Assembly: GCA_020025545.1 (NCBI GenBank)
Contig: JAHHRX010000015.1
Location: forward strand, 1-43,765
Direction: 5' to 3'
Source: Oscillospiraceae bacterium
GTDB taxonomy: Bacteria; Bacillota; Clostridia; Oscillospirales; Oscillospiraceae
Length of the DNA stretch: 43,765 nt
The translations under genes and the position numbers were made by a program. Of the stretch, positions 41,268 to 43,765 are shown in pieces (the first letter of the stretch is position 1; every line of letters begins with the position of its first letter). The notes beneath the pieces are model-generated. The model saw nothing but the letters and a program-made list of their open reading frames with translations, searched no databases and was not told where the DNA came from.

Positions 41268-43274
41268 ATGGATGAAAATAAAGCATTGGGAGAACTGCCG
41301 ATTCCCAAGCTTCTGTTCAAATTCTCAATTCCCTGTGTCACGGGGCTTCTCATCGGCGCACTGTATAACATTGTCGATCAGATTTTTATTGGAAACAGCA
41401 GTCTGGGATACCTCGGTAATGCGGCAACAGGAATATCCTTTCCCATTATCTGCATTGCCAACGCCTTTGCCTGGTGCGTTGGTGACGGTGCCGCATCCTA
41501 TCTGAGCATTTGCTCCGGGCGACAGGACAGCGAAAGCGCCCACAAATGCGTGGGTACCGGTCTGGCTGCCACAATGATCATCAGTATTGCGCTCTGTGCA
41601 ATTTGTCTGGCATTTTGCAAACCGCTGATGGTTCTGTTCGGTGCTTCCGATGCAACGCTTGCTCTTTCTTGCGACTATTTCCGGATTATTGCTTTGTTTT
41701 TCCCTGCCTATCTGATGTTCAATGTGATGAACAGCATGATTCGGGCAGACGGCAGTCCCACATATGCAATGATTGCCATGCTGTCCGGAGCTGTGCTCAA
41801 CATCATTCTCGACCCCATCTGCATTTTTGTACTGAACTGGGGCATTCAGGGCGCCGCCATTGCGACCGTTGTGGGACAGGTAGTTTCTTTTCTGATATGT
41901 CTGATTTACTTTTTTAAGCCCAAGAGCTTCCGCCTGACAAAATCCAGCTTTCGGATCAATCCTTCCATGCTGCGGAATCTGGTGGTTCTGGGCGGCTCCA
42001 CCTTTATTATTCAGATTTCTCTGGTAGCAATGACCCTGCTCAGCAATATTATGCTGTTTAAGTATGGCTCTCTGTCCGTCTACGGCAGTGATATTCCAAT
42101 CTCCGTATTCAGCATCCAGACGAAGGTGTATACCATTGTAAGCAACATTGCCGTAGGCATCGCTCTGGGCGGGCAGCCTATTCTGGGCTACAATTACGGT
42201 GCCCAGAAAATGGACCGCGTCCGGCAGGCTTATCGCCTCATACTGCTGTATTCCCTCAGCGTGGGTCTGATCGCCACCTTGGCCTTTGTTTTCTGCCCTC
42301 AGATTATCATTGGCATTTTCGGAAAGCAAAATGCAATCTACATGGATTTTGCAGTAAAGAGCTTCCGCATTTCACTGGGGTTCAGCTTTGTCACATGTTT
42401 CATCAAAATTTCCTCTATTTTCTTTCAGTCCATCGGCAAGGCCGGGCACGCCATGATTGCCTCGGTAATCCGGGATATGCTCTGCTTCATCGGCTTTACG
42501 GTTATCCTCAGCAATGTAATGGAGACGCGGCAATCCGGCACCGGAATCTACGGAATTCTTTGGGCTTCTCCCCTCTCGGATCTGGTTGCCGGTACGGTAA
42601 TCACTATCATCACCATCCGTTTCTTCAAGAAGCTTGATACTCTCTCCGATCTCAAAGATGCACCGATCTCCATTTCCGCTACTCGCCCCGGAATCGTCGT
42701 CACCATTGCACGGCAGCATGGTACCTGCGGAAAGCAGATCGGCGAACTGGTCGCAAAAAAGCTGGGCGTGCCGTTTTATTACAAGGAGCTTACCGCTCTT
42801 GTAGCAAAGGAAAGCGGGCTGGCAGAGGAATTCCTTTTAAATGACTATGATGACCCATCTGAGGCGCTGAATCAGCTCTATCTCAGCACGCAGGTAGCGC
42901 AGCAGGGTATCATCGCTCAGGAGAAAGTTCTCCGTAAAATTGCTGACGCCGGTGCCTGCGTAATTGTTGGGCGGGCAGCAAACCATGTACTGCGTGACTA
43001 TCCCAATGTCGTGCGTGTGTTTCTTTATGCTCCCGATAAATTCAGAATCCATAATATTCAGAAAATGTATGGGGACAGCCACGCAGAAGCTCGGCAGCAT
43101 ATGCTTCGTTCTGACGAATCCAGAGCCAATTACTACCGCAACACCTCCGGAAATGAATGGCAGAGCATGGAAAACTATGACCTGTGTCTGAATGCAGACA
43201 TCGGTAAAGAAGCAGCTGCCGGCATAATTGAGGCATACATCCGCAGATGTGATTTAACCGCTGATGCAACCTAG
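41268..43274 (+). CDS. MATE-family efflux transporter fused to a cytidylate-kinase-like domain
   Basis: A 668-residue fusion. Residues 1-455 are a twelve-helix MATE exporter (LLIGALYNIVDQIFIGNSSLGYLGNAA family start; mirrored halves; PILGYNYGAQ in the second half). After a short linker, residues about 475-660 match the cytidylate kinase-like family (PF13189): degenerate P-loop IARQHGTCGKQIGELVAKKLG, FYYKELTALVAKESGL, CVIVGRAANHVL, VRVFLYAP and YYRNTSGNEWQSMENYDLCLNAD. The kinase-like part should lie in the cytosol. A perfect AGGAGG precedes ATG, nine bases away. The fusion, plus purine-riboswitch control, suggests export of a purine-related compound or nucleobase analogue. Kinase activity is unproven. 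Confidence 0.9.
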   Translation: MDENKALGELPIPKLLFKFSIPCVTGLLIGALYNIVDQIFIGNSSLGYLGNAATGISFPIICIANAFAWCVGDGAASYLSICSGRQDSESAHKCVGTGLAATMIISIALCAICLAFCKPLMVLFGASDATLALSCDYFRIIALFFPAYLMFNVMNSMIRADGSPTYAMIAMLSGAVLNIILDPICIFVLNWGIQGAAIATVVGQVVSFLICLIYFFKPKSFRLTKSSFRINPSMLRNLVVLGGSTFIIQISLVAMTLLSNIMLFKYGSLSVYGSDIPISVFSIQTKVYTIVSNIAVGIALGGQPILGYNYGAQKMDRVRQAYRLILLYSLSVGLIATLAFVFCPQIIIGIFGKQNAIYMDFAVKSFRISLGFSFVTCFIKISSIFFQSIGKAGHAMIASVIRDMLCFIGFTVILSNVMETRQSGTGIYGILWASPLSDLVAGTVITIITIRFFKKLDTLSDLKDAPISISATRPGIVVTIARQHGTCGKQIGELVAKKLGVPFYYKELTALVAKESGLAEEFLLNDYDDPSEALNQLYLSTQVAQQGIIAQEKVLRKIADAGACVIVGRAANHVLRDYPNVVRVFLYAPDKFRIHNIQKMYGDSHAEARQHMLRSDESRANYYRNTSGNEWQSMENYDLCLNADIGKEAAAGIIEAYIRRCDLTADAT

Positions 43275-43292
43275 TTTTCATTCAAATAGCAA

Positions 43293-43327
43293 GGCCACCG
43301 GCTTAGCCGGTGGCCTAAAATTTTTCT
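43293..43327 (+). terminator. intrinsic terminator after the MATE fusion gene
   Basis: GGCCACCGGC (43293-43302) pairs perfectly with GCCGGTGGCC (43306-43315), loop TTA, followed by an A4-T5 stretch. It shares the CCACCGG core with hairpins after pyrE. Confidence 0.88.
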
Positions 43328-43363
43328 TTTCCCATTTAAATAGCAATTATGCTTATTAAAGGC

Positions 43364-43401
43364 AAAAAACAGAAGTGGCGCCGCTTACGCAGCGCCACTT
43401 C
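43364..43401 (-). terminator. intrinsic terminator after the right-edge surface protein gene
   Basis: Minus strand: GAAGTGGCGC (43392-43401) pairs with GCGCCACTTC (43372-43381), followed by TGTTTTTT. It lies 30 bases beyond the stop of the surface-protein gene. Confidence 0.9.
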
Positions 43402-43430
43402 GCATATGGTTTAAGATATCTTACTGAATA

Positions 43431-43765
43431 TTACACTCTTTTACGCTTTACGCTGTAGCCTACAACACCGGCCGCTGCAATCAGCATAGCGCAGATCGCA
43501 AAGACAGGAGCAAACTGATCGCCGGTCTGAGCGGGTGTATCGGGCTTGGGAGCAGGAGCGGGTGCATCGGGAGCGGGAGTGGGAGCGGGAGTCAGCTTAT
43601 CGAGTACGACACTGTTCTTGTCGATTTCATGCTTGCCCTCTGCATCAGAGAAATACTTTCCGCAGACAGAGCAGATGTAATGCTCGATATTGCCGGTGGA
43701 GGTAGTCGTTGCTGCCTTTGCAGGAACCTTGGTCAGGGTGTGGCCGGTTGCCTCGAGGGTTACTT
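43431..43765 (-). CDS. sortase-anchored surface protein, C-terminal 111 residues only
   Basis: The frame enters from the right edge and stops at 43431. Visible from its N-side: a beta-rich segment (VTLEATGHTLTKVPAKAATT), a CxxC-containing module (HYICSVCGKYFSDAEGKHEI) common in clostridial surface proteins, a Pro/Ala spacer of PAPTPAPD repeats, then the sorting signal PAQTGD, a hydrophobic helix (FAICAMLIAAAAGVVGY) and the basic tail SVKRKRV. It should be covalently attached to peptidoglycan by a sortase. Start and main domain lie outside the window, so its function is unknown. Confidence 0.85.
   Translation of the reverse strand, partial: VTLEATGHTLTKVPAKAATTTSTGNIEHYICSVCGKYFSDAEGKHEIDKNSVVLDKLTPAPTPAPDAPAPAPKPDTPAQTGDQFAPVFAICAMLIAAAGVVGYSVKRKRV

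Overview
The window looks like chromosomal DNA of a low-to-mid GC anaerobic Firmicute, most likely a gut Clostridia of the Oscillospiraceae/Ruminococcaceae type (inference). The reasons are AGGAGG-type ribosome binding sites, TTGACA/TATAAT promoters, ECF transporters, sortase-type C-termini (NPKTGD, PAQTGD), a type III glutamine synthetase, the electron-transfer (PyrK/PyrDB) form of dihydroorotate dehydrogenase, an anaerobic NrdG activase and many radical-SAM and Fe-S enzymes. No tRNA, rRNA, CRISPR array or phage was seen.

Layout. 1-7972 (minus): a cobalamin-riboswitch-controlled operon encoding a cell-wall-anchored beta-propeller protein, a membrane-tethered protein with a transcobalamin-like DUF4430 domain, and a complete ECF transporter (T component, fused double ATPase, S component running off the left edge). 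It reads as a vitamin B12/corrinoid capture and import system. 8036-8303 (minus): an orphan promoter and terminator bracket a possible small RNA. 8469-12637: FtsX-type permease with a long coiled coil plus its ATPase. 12762-15272: GtrA-like and LUD-domain genes with overlapping stop and start, then a class I aminotransferase. 15507-17591: glutamine synthetase III. 17730-18712: dut and an nrdG-like activase. 18833-22013: a TIGR01212-type radical SAM protein, a membrane zinc peptidase and an aluminium-resistance/methionine-gamma-lyase-like PLP protein.

22075-29590 (plus): a compact pyrimidine operon pyrC-carB-pyrK-pyrD-pyrF-pyrE from a consensus promoter, lacking carA and pyrB. It is followed by a dense run of hairpins (29597-29814). 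29880-32869: an AraC regulator divergent from a membrane-anchored alpha/beta hydrolase with a polytopic C-terminus. 33033-33223: a short ORF whose start lies in a long palindrome. 33323-37317 (minus): a four-gene lipoprotein/FtsX permease/adaptor/ATPase export operon. 37781-41037: an Old-Yellow-Enzyme-type Fe-S flavoprotein and its likely AraC regulator.

41096-43274 (plus) is the most striking locus. A compact purine-riboswitch-class aptamer overlaps an intrinsic terminator in the arrangement expected of a ligand-activated ON switch. It controls a MATE efflux pump fused to a C-terminal cytidylate-kinase-like domain. The window ends in the C-terminus of another sortase-anchored surface protein.
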